Shown here one piece after another: positions 17,283-25,449 of a stretch of 64,000 bases of DNA. Origin of the DNA: Paraburkholderia kururiensis JCM 10599 = LMG 19447. Lineage in GTDB: Bacteria; Pseudomonadota; Gammaproteobacteria; Burkholderiales; Burkholderiaceae. The stretch spans positions 124,001-188,000 of the forward strand of contig NZ_RJZE01000007.1 of NCBI RefSeq assembly GCF_003986935.1, in the 5' to 3' direction. The notes below the pieces were generated by a model that did no database searches, was not told the DNA's origin, and was given only the letters and a program-made list of their open reading frames with translations. Position numbers and translations under genes: made by a program. Within the stretch, counting starts at the first letter, position 1. Each line of letters opens with the position of its first letter.

Positions 17283-18152
17283 ATGAACAGAATCTCCCTG
17301 CGGATCACTGCGGCTGCCGTCCTTATGTTTGCGGCCGGCATCGCTGCACCCGCAATGGCGCAGACCGCGTCTGCCCCCGCTGCCACGCTGCCCGTCGGTA
17401 CGGTGGCCGCCGTCAATGGCATAGCGATCCCGCAGTCGCAGCTTGATGAAGCGGTACGCATCGCGGCCCAGGTGGCGCACCAGCCCGACACACCCCAGCT
17501 GCGCCAGGCGCTCAAACAGCAGCTGATCGCGCGCGAGCTGTTCCGGCAGAACGCGGAGAAGGCGGGCTACGGTTCGAAGCCCGAGGTGCAGCAGGCGATG
17601 GAAGCGGCAAAGACCAACGCCGAAACACAGCTGTACCTGAAGGACAGCATCCATGCCGCGCCGGTGACCGATGAACAGGTGAAGGCGCGCTACGACCAGA
17701 TCGTGGCGTCGCTCGGCAAGGAGGAGTACAAGCCGCGGGTGATTGCGGTACCCGACGCGATGACCGCGGCGACGGTGCTCAGCGAGCTGAAGTCGGGCAA
17801 ACCGTTCGACGTGCTGGCGCAGCAGTACAGCGTGGCGCCCAGCAAGGCGAATGGTGGTGAGCTGCCGTGGGTGAGCTTCAAGACGCCCGTCACCGAGGGC
17901 AAGACGCAGGGTCTGCCGCTGCCTGTTGCTCAGGCCATCACGCAGCTGCCGGTGGGAGGCGTGACACCGGACTCGATTCCGGTGGGCAACGTGCGCCTGA
18001 TCGTCAAGCTCGATGCGAAGCGGCCGACGCAGATTCCCGCGTTCGACGCGGTGAAGGAGACGATCCGCAAACAGCTTGAGGCGCTGGCGCTGGAGAAGGC
18101 CGCGGCTGACTTCACGGCCGGGCTGCTGAAGGGCGCGACGGTCCAGCAGTAG
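17283..18152 (+). CDS. Periplasmic parvulin-type peptidyl-prolyl isomerase
   Basis: The 289-residue exported protein has a signal peptide ending at AMA-QT (about residue 26), a SurA/PrsA-like N-terminal helical region with AVNGIAIPQSQLDEA, and a parvulin domain. Recognisable elements of that domain are GKPFDVLAQQYS, SKANGGELPWV and PVAQAITQLPVGG. Parvulins isomerise prolyl bonds and act as chaperones for outer-membrane and secreted proteins; in Bordetella the isomerase Par27 assists FhaB export. The gene lies ten bases after tpsB, so it is very likely a dedicated periplasmic chaperone for the TPS substrates. The start at 17283 is chosen because the signal peptide follows at once. Confidence 0.88.
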   Translation: MNRISLRITAAAVLMFAAGIAAPAMAQTASAPAATLPVGTVAAVNGIAIPQSQLDEAVRIAAQVAHQPDTPQLRQALKQQLIARELFRQNAEKAGYGSKPEVQQAMEAAKTNAETQLYLKDSIHAAPVTDEQVKARYDQIVASLGKEEYKPRVIAVPDAMTAATVLSELKSGKPFDVLAQQYSVAPSKANGGELPWVSFKTPVTEGKTQGLPLPVAQAITQLPVGGVTPDSIPVGNVRLIVKLDAKRPTQIPAFDAVKETIRKQLEALALEKAAADFTAGLLKGATVQQ

Positions 18153-18224
18153 GCAGCCCATGGCCATGAGATGTGTACCGTCTGACCTGACGAGCCGCGC
18201 TGAAACAAGACATATCGGAACTTA

Positions 18225-19664
18225 ATGAATCAAATGCATACAGCCAAAATACCTCCAGCACAAACCATTTTTGCGATATTTGCGTCGACTTTCCTGATCG
18301 CGGGGTGCGCAACCAGGCACGCGGCATCACACAGGGCTGGGGAGCAGGAAGCGCAAAAAGAGGTCGCGCGGACGGAGATCGTGGCCGACGCCCCCAAAGA
18401 CGGTGCAAAGGTTGTGTTCACAACCAGCGGGATGCCTATGCCGGTGAATTTCTCAACAAGTACATCGGACGAAGCATGTACCGGATTCCAGAGAGTCGGA
18501 AGCGTGTTCGATAGCGGTCGTGGAATACTGCTGCCGTCAATTGCGCGCCTGACCGAGAAGCTCAACAAGGCCGTCATGAAAGCCGAGACGTCGCGAACCG
18601 TGAGCGTCGAGCCCGGCATGCAGCTACAGGTAAAGGGACTCTACGGTGACGACATGGATTCCCATTCGGCTTCGTGTGGCCCGTTCGTCACGTCCTTCGT
18701 CCCTGAAAAGGGGCATACCTACCACGTAAATTTCGCGTTCAACGGTACGCAGAGCTGCTCGCAGAGCATGACCGACATCACGGTTCACGACCACCCTGTT
18801 TCGGTCGGACGCCCGCTTTATTGCGGTCTGCGGGACATGGCAGCGACTGTTACCGGCAATCCGCTCAGAACGAAACACGAGCAAGACCTCGAGGCGGCAC
18901 GGAAGAAGGAGGCCGCAGCGACGTCGCCATTCGAGAGAGCATCTGCATTGCAGGATGAGGCTGCCGCTCTCGATTCCCTTGGCAAACCGGATGAGGCTCT
19001 TGCCCGGATCGACGACGCCTTACGACTGGCCGATCCGTCCAGAAGCAAGGATCTGATTGCCACAAAAGCGGGCATAGAGTTCTCGCTGAACAACCCGCAG
19101 CAGGCGCTTGCGCTCCTTGCTCCGGAAATCGGGAAGATCCGCGAGTTTGCCGCTCACAACCCCCAGCTCACGCGCGCTGGTGTCCTGGGTACCTACACCG
19201 AAGGATTCGTCACAGCCACTTTCGCCCATATTCAACTGGAGCAATGGAAGGCGGCGATCGATACGCTGGCAGATGCCGAGTCGCCGCTGGAGGGGCCGGG
19301 CTTCTATGCGTACCGGGCGCTCGTGTACCGCTACATCATGGCCAGAGCCCATGATGCCTCGTTGACGAATCCGCAACTCGAACGGGACGCGAGCTACTAC
19401 GCTGCGAATGACAAGAACCAGTACGGCGCATTGCTGCGCGCATGGCAAGGCGAAAATATCGTGAGAGAGCTTTCGATCATCAATGCCGGGCTGTCGGGTG
19501 ACGAACGTCAGGACGCGGAAGCAGAAGAGCAGTTCTATCTCGGCGCGTATGCGAAGTTCGTCAAGGGCGATGCCGCCGAAGGGCGAAGCAGGTTGAGCAT
19601 CATGGATCTGCTTGCGCCTTACGGCAGTATCGAATGGATCTACGGCAAGCGGGTCCTTCAATGA
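18225..19664 (+). CDS. TPR-containing lipoprotein of the TPS locus
   Basis: The 479-residue protein has a lipoprotein signal (hydrophobic stretch followed by the lipobox LIAGC, lipidated Cys near 28). A middle domain with several cysteines (SASCGPF, NGTQSCSQS, PLYCGLR) resembles a small beta domain. From about residue 220 there are tetratricopeptide-like repeats (ASALQDEAAALDSLGKPDEAL). The C-terminal part looks like a helical repeat scaffold for protein contacts. No named family is recognised. It follows the isomerase gene by 72 bp on the same strand and precedes the SPFH gene, so it may belong to the same transcript and to envelope assembly of the exoproteins. Burkholderia bcp loci also carry an accessory lipoprotein (BcpO), but that one is much smaller. 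Confidence 0.7.
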   Translation: MNQMHTAKIPPAQTIFAIFASTFLIAGCATRHAASHRAGEQEAQKEVARTEIVADAPKDGAKVVFTTSGMPMPVNFSTSTSDEACTGFQRVGSVFDSGRGILLPSIARLTEKLNKAVMKAETSRTVSVEPGMQLQVKGLYGDDMDSHSASCGPFVTSFVPEKGHTYHVNFAFNGTQSCSQSMTDITVHDHPVSVGRPLYCGLRDMAATVTGNPLRTKHEQDLEAARKKEAAATSPFERASALQDEAAALDSLGKPDEALARIDDALRLADPSRSKDLIATKAGIEFSLNNPQQALALLAPEIGKIREFAAHNPQLTRAGVLGTYTEGFVTATFAHIQLEQWKAAIDTLADAESPLEGPGFYAYRALVYRYIMARAHDASLTNPQLERDASYYAANDKNQYGALLRAWQGENIVRELSIINAGLSGDERQDAEAEEQFYLGAYAKFVKGDAAEGRSRLSIMDLLAPYGSIEWIYGKRVLQ

Positions 19665-19781
19665 GACTACGACAAATGTGCCAGCTTTTGGGGTGAGCGA
19701 TGGGGCTAATCGATCATCTGCGGTGGCATTACGACGCCACAGCAGGAAAGGCCCGGCAACTGGAAGAAGGGGAAAACACAT

Positions 19782-21746
19782 ATGGACCATTTGATGCAGG
19801 TGGGGCAAACGATCGCTATCGGTCTGGCAGTGCTGCTCGTAGTTGCGGTGCTGGTTTGGGCATCGGGCATCATCCGCTACATACCTAACGACCGGGTCGG
19901 GGTGGTGGAGAAGCTGTGGAGCCTGAGCGGCTCGGTACAGTCGGGGCTGCTTGCGCTGGCAGGCGAAGCCGGCTTCCAGCCGGAACTGCTGCGGGGTGGT
20001 TTCCACTTCTTCGCGCCGTTCCAGTACCGCGTGCATATCCACCCGATGGTCTCGGTAACGCAGGGCAAGATCGGGTACGTGTTTGCCCGCGACGGCCGCG
20101 ATCTGCCCGCCGGCCAGACACTCGCTGACAATGCCAACGTCGACGATTTCCGGGATGTTCGGGCATTTCTGGAAAAGGGAGGCGAGAAGGGACCCCAGCG
20201 CAAGGTACTGCGCGAGGGCACACACATTCTCAACCCCGCGCTCTTCGTGGTGATGACGGAGGAAGCAACGTATTCCCTGTCGCTCAACTCCCAGGAAAAG
20301 GCGTATTACGAGACGATGCGCGCACTTCTGGATGAGCGTGGCGGATTCTCGCCTGTCGTCATCAAGGGCGCGGAAGGCGAGCACGACTCCGACCTGCTGG
20401 CGATCGTAACGGTCCAGGACGGACCCGCACTGCCGAAGGATGAGCTGCTCGCGCCCGATGTCGGCGACGTCCATAACTCGTATCAGGAGCCGGAGAAGTT
20501 CCTTGCTGCTGGTGGCCGCCGCGGCCGGCAGGAGCGTGTCCTCGTCGAAGGCACCTGGTACATCAACCGCCTCTTCGCGACGGTCGAATTCATCCGCAAG
20601 ACGGTGATCCCGGTCGGCTATGTGGGCGTGGTGGTTTCGTACACCGGGCGTCGCGGTGACGACCTGTCCGGCAGCGACTACAGCCACGGCGAACTGGTCG
20701 AGAACGGTTGCCGGGGCGTCTGGCGTGATCCGCTGATGCCGGGCAAGTACGCTTTCAACACCTATGCCGGCAAGATCGAACTCGTACCTACCACCAACTT
20801 CGTACTGATGTGGAAGTCGGGTGAGAGCGGATCGAGCTTCGATTCGAACCTGCGCGAAATCACGCTGATCACGAAGGATGCGTTCGAGCCACTGCTGCCG
20901 CTCTCAGTCGTGGTGCACATCGACTACCGGAAAGCGCCCATGGTCGTGCAGCGCTTCGGCAACATTGAGCAGCTCGTCGAGCAGACGCTCGACCCGATGG
21001 TGTCGTCGTACTTCAAGAACGTGTCGCAGACCAAGACGTTCATCGAGCTGATCCAGTCGCGCAGCGAACTGCAGGTCAATGCATCGAACGACATGCGCGA
21101 ACGCTTCCAGGCGTATTCGCTCGAGTTCGAGGAAGTGCTGATCGGCACGCCCAGGGCGCAGGTCGGTGACGTACAGATCGAGAACATCATGGCGCAGCTG
21201 CGCGACCGGCAGATCGCGCGCGAGCAGGTGGAGACGTTTGCCCAGAAGCAGATCGCAGCGGACAAGCAGCGCGAGCTGAACGAGGCAGAGCAGCGGGCGG
21301 CAAAGCAGAAGGAACTGACGGGCTCGCTGGTCGACATCAGCATCAAGGAGAACCAGGGTTCCGCGAGCGTGAAGGCAGCCGAGAAGCGTCGGCAGGAAAT
21401 CGAGGCGCTGGCGCAGGCAGAGAAGTTCCGGCAGGAAATGGAAGGCTCGGGGCGTGCGTCGGCGATCCGCTCGGTGGGTGAGGCGGAGGCATCCGCCATC
21501 AAGGCGAAGTCCGAAGCGCTTCAGGGAGAGGGCGCCGACAAGCAGCTGATGCAGACCGTCATGCTGCGGCTGGCCGAGGCGTTCGAAACCGCGAAGGTGC
21601 CGCTGGTTCCACAGATCCAGCTTGGCGGTGGTAGCGACGGGAATGCGTTCTCCACCCTGATGTCGCTCATGGGTTCGCTCAAGGCACTTGAGCTTTCGCA
21701 GTCACAGGGGCGCCCCGGGGCAGTCGCTGGCGAGCCGAAGCCCTGA
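19782..21746 (+). CDS. Large SPFH/band 7 (flotillin-like) membrane protein
   Basis: The 654-residue protein has an N-terminal membrane anchor (IAIGLAVLLVVAVLVWASGI), a band 7 region interrupted by long insertions, and a long C-terminal helical, coiled-coil stretch rich in Glu, Gln, Lys and Ala (about 460-600: EQVETFAQKQIAADKQ and KAAEKRRQEIEALAQAEK). SPFH proteins form ring-like scaffolds that organise inner-membrane microdomains, secretion or protease complexes. An AAGGGG ribosome-binding site precedes the ATG. The gene follows the lipoprotein by 117 bp in the same direction, so it may be part of the TPS transcript, a link I do not know as described. At 654 residues it is longer than typical flotillins or HflK/C. 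Confidence 0.8.
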   Translation: MDHLMQVGQTIAIGLAVLLVVAVLVWASGIIRYIPNDRVGVVEKLWSLSGSVQSGLLALAGEAGFQPELLRGGFHFFAPFQYRVHIHPMVSVTQGKIGYVFARDGRDLPAGQTLADNANVDDFRDVRAFLEKGGEKGPQRKVLREGTHILNPALFVVMTEEATYSLSLNSQEKAYYETMRALLDERGGFSPVVIKGAEGEHDSDLLAIVTVQDGPALPKDELLAPDVGDVHNSYQEPEKFLAAGGRRGRQERVLVEGTWYINRLFATVEFIRKTVIPVGYVGVVVSYTGRRGDDLSGSDYSHGELVENGCRGVWRDPLMPGKYAFNTYAGKIELVPTTNFVLMWKSGESGSSFDSNLREITLITKDAFEPLLPLSVVVHIDYRKAPMVVQRFGNIEQLVEQTLDPMVSSYFKNVSQTKTFIELIQSRSELQVNASNDMRERFQAYSLEFEEVLIGTPRAQVGDVQIENIMAQLRDRQIAREQVETFAQKQIAADKQRELNEAEQRAAKQKELTGSLVDISIKENQGSASVKAAEKRRQEIEALAQAEKFRQEMEGSGRASAIRSVGEAEASAIKAKSEALQGEGADKQLMQTVMLRLAEAFETAKVPLVPQIQLGGGSDGNAFSTLMSLMGSLKALELSQSQGRPGAVAGEPKP

Positions 21747-21868
21747 CACGGCGGTACCGGTCGCCCGTGGGGTTGATCTCCCGGGGCATTGAACGCGGCC
21801 GGGCCGGCAGAACCCTATGCTGCGGCGTGACCTGATGTGACTGACTGCAAGAGAAACAGGAAAACGAA

Positions 21869-22000
21869 ATGAGTGATGGCGTATTGAACGTTCGGCTACG
21901 GCGATTTCTGTTGCCGCTCCTTCTGCCTGTGCCGGTTCTTGTCAGCGCGTGCGCCGGTGGCGCTTATAGCAATGAGCCGGTGGTTGTTGGCACGGCGTAG
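21869..22000 (+). CDS. Very small putative lipoprotein (43 aa)
   Basis: This short frame has an arginine-rich N-terminus, a hydrophobic run (FLLPLLLPVPVLVSAC) and a lipobox-like VSAC at 25-28, leaving only about 15 residues after the lipidated cysteine. It resembles in architecture the small entericidin-type or lysis lipoproteins, but no sequence family is recognised. It lies 122 bp after the SPFH gene on the same strand and ends 14 bp before the convergent ABC transporter gene. The ribosome-binding site is weak (GAGAAACAGGAAA, several bases upstream). Expression is uncertain; the consistent signal-peptide layout is the only support. Confidence 0.45.
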   Translation: MSDGVLNVRLRRFLLPLLLPVPVLVSACAGGAYSNEPVVVGTA

Positions 22001-22013
22001 CTGACCGCTTCGC

Positions 22014-22862
22014 TCATGACAGGGGTACGTGGTTCGACGACATCACCTCGTGCCCCGGTCGCGCCATTCCCTCTGCGAGCGAAAGACTACGGTCAAGCCA
22101 TGGCTTGAGGAATTGCCGGAGTCGGGGCGTACGGGTATTGCCGAACAACTGTGCCGGCGATCCCGTTTCGATAATCTGGCCGGCCTCCATGAACACCACC
22201 TTGTTCGATATCTTGGCTGCAAAGCTCATTTCGTGAGTGACCATCACCATCGTGAGGCCCTCCTGCGCGAGCATGCGGATGACACTCAGCACCTCTTCAA
22301 CCAGTTCCGGGTCGAGTGCCGATGTTGGTTCGTCGAGCAGCATGACCTCCGGTTCGATTGCAAGTGCCCGCGCAATGCCGACGCGCTGCTGTTGACCGCC
22401 GCTCAGTTGTGCGGGGTACGCCTGGGCCTTGCGGGCGAGTCCGACATGATCGAGTGCGGCCTTCGCCTTCTGCTCGGCCTCGGCTTTTCTGCATTTGCGC
22501 GAAAGCACGAGCGGCGCCGCCACGTTGGCCAGCACGGTCATGTGCGGCCACAGATTGAATTGCTGAAACACCATGGCGATGGGCCGGCGTACCTCGGCGA
22601 TGTTCGCGTCGGTATCGCGCACACGCCCGTTGCCGTTCGATGCACGGTAGCCGAGCAACCTGCCCTTCACTCGCACTTCGCCTTCTTCATACGTCTCCAG
22701 AAAGTTCATGCAGCGCAATGCCGTCGTCTTGCCGGAGCCGGAGGGGCCGATCAGCGAGACGATTTCGCCGCGCATCACATCGAGATCGAAGCCTTTCAGG
22801 ACGCGCAGTTCGCCGTATGACTTGCCGACGCGGCGAAGCTGGAGAATGGGGGAATCGCTCAC
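22014..22862 (-). CDS. Amino-acid-type ABC transporter ATP-binding protein
   Basis: The 282-residue cytoplasmic ATPase energises import of a polar amino acid or a related cationic compound. Walker A GPSGSGKT is at 39-46, the Q-loop at Gln100, the signature LSGGQQQR at 153-160 and Walker B VMLLDEPTSALD from 173. It belongs to the GlnQ/HisP/ArtP group. The C-terminus is about 25 residues longer than usual (GMARPGHEVMSS). Its start overlaps the upstream permease stop by four bases, so the two are co-translated. The substrate cannot be read from the ATPase. The agmatinase-family gene further upstream on the same strand suggests a guanidino or basic compound. Confidence 0.93.
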   Translation of the reverse strand: MSDSPILQLRRVGKSYGELRVLKGFDLDVMRGEIVSLIGPSGSGKTTALRCMNFLETYEEGEVRVKGRLLGYRASNGNGRVRDTDANIAEVRRPIAMVFQQFNLWPHMTVLANVAAPLVLSRKCRKAEAEQKAKAALDHVGLARKAQAYPAQLSGGQQQRVGIARALAIEPEVMLLDEPTSALDPELVEEVLSVIRMLAQEGLTMVMVTHEMSFAAKISNKVVFMEAGQIIETGSPAQLFGNTRTPRLRQFLKPWLDRSLSLAEGMARPGHEVMSSNHVPLS

Positions 22863-23512
22863 GACATTTTCCTTAGGAGTGGAGTCAGTGCGGCCATGCG
22901 TCTAGCCAGCAGCGCGACAGATTGGGTCAGCAGCCAGTAGCACGAAATCAGCATCGCGTATGGGCCGATATACGTATACGTCGACGAGACCAGGTCACTC
23001 GCTGTCATCGTCAATTCGGGTACCGTAATGATGGACGCGACGGAGCTTTCCTTGATCACGAGAATGACCATGTTGGTCAGCAGCGGTACGGCAAACGCAA
23101 TGGCCTGCGGGCACTCGATCGCGCGAAACGACGCCCAGCGCCCGATGCCGAACGCTCTCACTGCTTCCATCTGTCCGCGCGGAATGCTCGCCCACGATGT
23201 GCGGAATATCTCCGCGAAGTACGCCGCCGAGTACATGGCAAGCGAGACGACGGTTGCCTGTACCGCCGTCATGGTCAGACCGAGCGCTGGCAAGCCGAAG
23301 TAGACGATCACCAGTTGCGACAGGTACGGCATCCCGCGTACGAGCCAGACATACAGGCGGTACGGTGTGGCCACGACCTGAGGAAAGCGCAGGCGCAGCA
23401 CATTGAGCGCAAAGCCGCCCATCATGCCCATGAACGCTGCGAGCAGGCTGACTTCCAGCGTCACGAGCATGCCCGCGGCGAAGCGCGGCAAGAGGGAAAA
23501 CAAGGTGTTCAT
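22859..23512 (-). CDS. Amino-acid ABC transporter permease (HisM/ArtM type)
   Basis: The 217-residue inner-membrane protein has about five transmembrane helices and the conserved permease loop FGIGRWASFRAIECPQAIAF (EAA-like motif) that contacts the ATPase. The N-terminal part has the family motifs VVATPYRLYVWLVRGMPYLSQL and YFAEIFRTSWASIPRGQMEA. It forms the membrane pore together with the next permease. The four-base overlap with the ATPase gene and the short 21-bp gap to the second permease show one operon. It is complete and of normal length. Confidence 0.92.
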   Translation of the reverse strand: MNTLFSLLPRFAAGMLVTLEVSLLAAFMGMMGGFALNVLRLRFPQVVATPYRLYVWLVRGMPYLSQLVIVYFGLPALGLTMTAVQATVVSLAMYSAAYFAEIFRTSWASIPRGQMEAVRAFGIGRWASFRAIECPQAIAFAVPLLTNMVILVIKESSVASIITVPELTMTASDLVSSTYTYIGPYAMLISCYWLLTQSVALLARRMAALTPLLRKMS

Positions 23513-23533
23513 CTGAATTTGCCGTCCTTCGTG

Positions 23534-24196
23534 TCAGGCGCGCCGGCTGATGCGTCGCTCGTAGCGGTGCCCCGCAAGCGAGAGAAGCGTCGTGATGGCG
23601 AGGTACATCAGCGCGCCAAGCGTGTAGGTTTCAAGCGGCCGGTAAGTGGCGGAAGCGAGTTGCTGGCTGACGCGCATCAGGTCGGTAACAGAGATCACGG
23701 AGATCACGGCCGACGCCTTCACGATATCGATCATCTCCGAGACGAGCGCGGGCAAGGTGGCGGCCACGACCTGTGGAACCTCGACGTGCCACAACGTCTG
23801 CCACCGCGTGAGACCGAACGCGCCGGCTGCCTCGCGTTGACCCTTCGGGATCGAATGGAAGCCGGCGCTCAGAATCTGCGACTGGTAGGCCGCGGTGTTG
23901 AGCGAGAGTCCGATCACTGCGGCGACGGGGCTCGGCAAACCGAGCCCGAGCGCGGCGGGCACGTAGTAGAACACCAGCAGTTGCGCGAGCATGGGCGTGC
24001 CCCTGAACACGCTCACGTACACGCGCGCGGCCGCAGCCAGCCAGCGGTTCCGGCTCGCCAGCATCGTGTAGACGAAGACGCCGGCGAAAAAGCCGCACAG
24101 AACGGCAATGGCCGATAACGCCAGGGTCGTGAGCGCGCCATCGAGCAGAGGAGGCAGGTAGTCCAGGCTGCGGGTGAGGAAGGTTGGCTCGTTCAT
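23534..24196 (-). CDS. Amino-acid ABC transporter permease (HisQ/ArtQ type)
   Basis: The 220-residue inner-membrane protein has the same architecture as its partner: family motif YVSVFRGTPMLAQLLVFYYVP, then AAYQSQILSAGFHSIPKGQREAAGAFG and the EAA-like loop FGLTRWQTLWHVEVPQ. Two different permeases usually form the heterodimeric pore of polar amino-acid importers. The gene lies 49 bp after the binding-protein gene and 21 bp before the other permease, in one minus-strand operon. It is complete, with no unusual feature. Confidence 0.92.
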   Translation of the reverse strand: MNEPTFLTRSLDYLPPLLDGALTTLALSAIAVLCGFFAGVFVYTMLASRNRWLAAAARVYVSVFRGTPMLAQLLVFYYVPAALGLGLPSPVAAVIGLSLNTAAYQSQILSAGFHSIPKGQREAAGAFGLTRWQTLWHVEVPQVVAATLPALVSEMIDIVKASAVISVISVTDLMRVSQQLASATYRPLETYTLGALMYLAITTLLSLAGHRYERRISRRA

Positions 24197-24245
24197 GTCG
24201 TCTCAACGCTCGTGGTAGGGCGGGACCGTCGCTGGCGCCGCTTCG

Positions 24246-25103
24246 TTACATGGCGGGTGCGGTCAATGCCTGGGCCGGCACGTCCATGGTCGTACCGAAC
24301 CACTTCAGCTGGAGCTGTTTCATCGTGCCGTCGCGGTTGGCGCGCGCGATGCCGTCGCTGAACAGCTTGACCAGCGCGGCGCTGTCAGCGTCCTTGCGGG
24401 CCACCCAGGCGAAGTACGTTTTCGGACCAATTGTTTCCGGCATGATGGCGAAAACCCCGGGGCGCGATTTCATGAGCGGGCCAAGGTTGGCAAGCGACTG
24501 CGCAACGGCATCGAGACGTCCCACGGCCAGGTCGGCGTAGGCCTCGTCGAAGGCGACGTATTGCCTGATTTCCTTGAGTCCGGAACCGCCCGCGGCCTTC
24601 AGCTTCTGGTCGAGCGCGATGGCTGCCTGCAACTGTGCGGTGCCTGCCTGGGTGCCGACGATCTTGCCGTTCAGGTCCTCGGGCTTCTTGATGGACGGCT
24701 CATTGGAGCGCAGCAGTACGCCGGTCGTTGCGTCGGCCACGGGGAACGTGAACGCAAAGTGCTCGAGGCGCTCCTTGTTGATGGTGACGGCGGTCACGAC
24801 GATATCGAAGCGCTTCGCGTCGAGGCCAGGCAGAAGCCCCTGAAAAGGCAGATCGAGCTGATCCACCTTGACGCCCTGCAGCGGCTTCAACACGTACTGC
24901 ATCAGGTCCGCGTCGTAGCCCACGATCTTGCCGTTCTCGATGTACTCGAACGGCGCATAACGCGCTTCGGTGCCGATGGTGATCTGGCCGTTGGTTCTGA
25001 TACGGGACAGCAGATCGTTGCTCTCGGACCAGCTGGGTGTCGATACGAGGACGGCACACGCGCCGGCCAACGACAGGAGGAGGGTACGGAAGGATCTCAG
25101 CAT
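24246..25103 (-). CDS. Periplasmic solute-binding protein of the amino-acid ABC transporter
   Basis: The 285-residue family 3 solute-binding protein has a cleaved signal peptide (MLRSFRTLLLSLAG... to PSWSES, about 27 residues). The ligand-fold motifs GTEARYAPFEYIENGKIVGYD, DIVVTAVTINKERLEHFAF and KIVGTQAGTA are typical of binding proteins for basic or polar amino acids. It captures the substrate in the periplasm and hands it to the two permeases. It is the first gene of the operon. The leader upstream carries a good sigma-70 promoter (25249-25277). The ligand could be a basic amino acid, a guanidino compound or another amine, in view of the neighbouring ureohydrolase; this is inference only. 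Confidence 0.92.
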   Translation of the reverse strand: MLRSFRTLLLSLAGACAVLVSTPSWSESNDLLSRIRTNGQITIGTEARYAPFEYIENGKIVGYDADLMQYVLKPLQGVKVDQLDLPFQGLLPGLDAKRFDIVVTAVTINKERLEHFAFTFPVADATTGVLLRSNEPSIKKPEDLNGKIVGTQAGTAQLQAAIALDQKLKAAGGSGLKEIRQYVAFDEAYADLAVGRLDAVAQSLANLGPLMKSRPGVFAIMPETIGPKTYFAWVARKDADSAALVKLFSDGIARANRDGTMKQLQLKWFGTTMDVPAQALTAPAM

Positions 25104-25449
25104 GATATTTCCATCGGCGCAGGCGCCTCGAAGGGATAACGATAGGCAGGCTGCGATACGGGCAGCCTCTCAATTCAGGAAACAGGCGTCGGGCGATTCC
25201 GGTCGGGTTGTGTTGCCACCTCCCTCACGATCGAATTGCCGTGACCTCAATGTAGGAGGGGCCTGTTGGTGCATCAATGCTGGTCAAAAAAACCCAACTT
25301 GCGGGGATTGGAAAGCATGCAGCGGGGTGCCGAGGCCGCCTGCCACGCGACCGGAATCACGACACGAAGTGAACGCGAAGTGAAACTGCGCAGAAGAGGG
25401 AAGTGGTCGACGCACCCGCGCCGCGGGCGATGGTCAAGCCGCTCGCGGA
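25104..25449. other. Leader region between lysR and the ABC transporter operon
   Basis: These 346 bp separate the LysR gene (ending at 25450) from the first gene of the ABC operon, all on the minus strand. The region holds a sigma-70-like promoter (25249-25277) directed at the operon, followed by a leader of about 140 bases. No small gene or terminator hairpin with a T-run was found. A LysR binding site would be expected near the promoter, but no clear T-N11-A box stands out. Confidence 0.5.
25249..25277 (-). promoter_or_regulatory. Sigma-70-type promoter of the ABC transporter operon
   Basis: On the minus strand TTGATG (complement of 25272-25277) and TACATT (complement of 25249-25254) are separated by exactly 17 bases. 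Transcription would run toward the binding-protein gene and start about 140 bases upstream of its ATG. It is inferred from the consensus match only. Confidence 0.55.

Noticed and set aside
19700-19888. 62-codon plus-strand frame beginning GLIDHLRWHYDAT before the SPFH gene
   Set aside because: Overlaps the SPFH start in another frame, has no family and its second half is an out-of-frame reading of the SPFH gene.
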